NCBI RefSeq assembly: GCF_900101625.1
Contig: NZ_FMYZ01000005.1
Location: 372,001-436,000, forward strand
Source of the DNA: Cupriavidus sp. YR651
GTDB lineage: Bacteria; Pseudomonadota; Gammaproteobacteria; Burkholderiales; Burkholderiaceae
DNA: 64,000 nucleotides
Direction of reading: 5' to 3'
The notes below the pieces were generated by a model. That model searched no databases. It worked only from the letters and a program-made list of their open reading frames with translations, and was not told where the DNA came from. Of the stretch, positions 63,757 through 64,000 are shown one piece after another. Position 1 is the stretch's first letter, and the number at the start of each line of letters is the position of its first letter. A program made the position numbers and the translations under genes.

Positions 63757-63805
63757 GCGGGATTCCGCCCCATGCGAGAATCCCGCAGCGCCCCGCGTGG
63801 GGCGC
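63757..63805. terminator. Two tandem hairpins after msrA
   Basis: GCGGGATTC / GAATCCCGC (63757-63786) and GCGCCCC / GGGGCGC (63788-63805). No T run follows, so termination is uncertain. Confidence 0.5.
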
Positions 63806-63829
63806 GCCATTTCTGTCACGGACCTGATC

Positions 63830-64000
63830 ATGTTCCAGCTTTCCGACGATGCGTCGTTCCGCTCCAAGGCCGATCACTACGCCGAACTCGTCACACAGGC
63901 GCGTGCGCTGCTGGCCGATGAACGCGACCGCATCGCCAACGCCGCCAACTTCTCGGCACTGCTCTACCACTCGCTATCCGACCTGAACTGGGCGGGCTTC
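63830..64000 (+). CDS. msrC: Free methionine-(R)-sulfoxide reductase, GAF type (N-terminal part)
   Basis: Runs off the right edge after 57 residues. The sequence ...LLADERDRIANAANFSALLYHSLSDLNWAGF is the typical N-terminus of fRMsr, which reduces free Met-(R)-sulfoxide in the cytoplasm. The catalytic Cys lie beyond the window. It stands next to msrB and msrA, extending the methionine repair locus. Confidence 0.85.
   Translation, partial: MFQLSDDASFRSKADHYAELVTQARALLADERDRIANAANFSALLYHSLSDLNWAGF

Overview
The window is GC-rich, coding-dense chromosome from a beta-proteobacterium of the Burkholderiales, most likely Cupriavidus or a close relative. The reasons are the aerobic box benzoyl-CoA pathway, a PHA phasin, a Bug-type periplasmic receptor, an NAD-type 'large' glutamate dehydrogenase, lipoyl-bearing PDH subunits, and a proteasome homologue known from beta-proteobacteria. 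No insertion sequence, prophage or CRISPR array was seen. The species assignment is inference.

Layout. 0-4 kb: end of boxC, then boxB and boxA (aerobic benzoate degradation by benzoyl-CoA epoxidation). 4-5.3 kb: a RES-Xre toxin-antitoxin pair with its own promoter and palindromic operator, next to an initiator tRNA-Met. 5.5-10.5 kb: housekeeping genes (NUDIX hydrolase, the N-degron transferases aat and bpt, pyrD, a Tas-like aldo/keto reductase). 10.7-13.6 kb: a three-gene ABC importer of the TrpXYZ type. 13.8-17.3 kb: lutA-lutB plus a coupled small gene, divergent from an IclR regulator. 17.4-22.1 kb: PBP7-like endopeptidase, nitroreductase, thioesterase, an EamA exporter coupled to a histone-deacetylase-fold enzyme. 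22.5-23.1 kb: phasin.

23.5-30.7 kb: the pyruvate dehydrogenase operon aceE-aceF-[proteasome homologue]-lpdA, all on the minus strand. It is divergent from a PAS histidine kinase with an unusual His-rich N-terminus and its FixJ-type response regulator (31.1-34.6 kb). 34.7-41.8 kb: CbiM-like membrane protein, folD, oligopeptidase A, a small unknown, exodeoxyribonuclease III, SulP transporter. 41.9-45.3 kb: DUF1488 protein and two near-identical copies of a tRNA-Lys(CTT) unit flanking 8-oxoguanine deaminase and a LysR regulator. 45.5-53 kb: Bug receptor, a secreted YTDGAK-repeat protein, a small winged-helix-like protein and the 1627-residue glutamate dehydrogenase.

53-55.2 kb: small uncharacterised genes (an acidic protein, two zinc-ribbon proteins, a one-TM protein and an 86-residue protein) around a near-consensus LexA box. 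55.3-58 kb: a molybdenum locus with a ModE DNA-binding domain alone, a ModE-type operator, a DUF2325 protein coupled to a sulfite-oxidase-fold protein, and a separate di-Mop molbindin. 58.2-64 kb: an OmpR-type two-component system divergent from Tat-exported msrB, a DipZ-type thiol reductant exporter and an exported msrA, followed by the start of a free-methionine-(R)-sulfoxide reductase.

The most noteworthy items are the proteasome homologue inside the PDH operon, the envelope methionine-sulfoxide repair locus with its own electron supply and two-component system, the split-ModE molybdenum locus, the LexA-box gene cluster, the tRNA-Lys duplication and the YTDGAK repeat protein.
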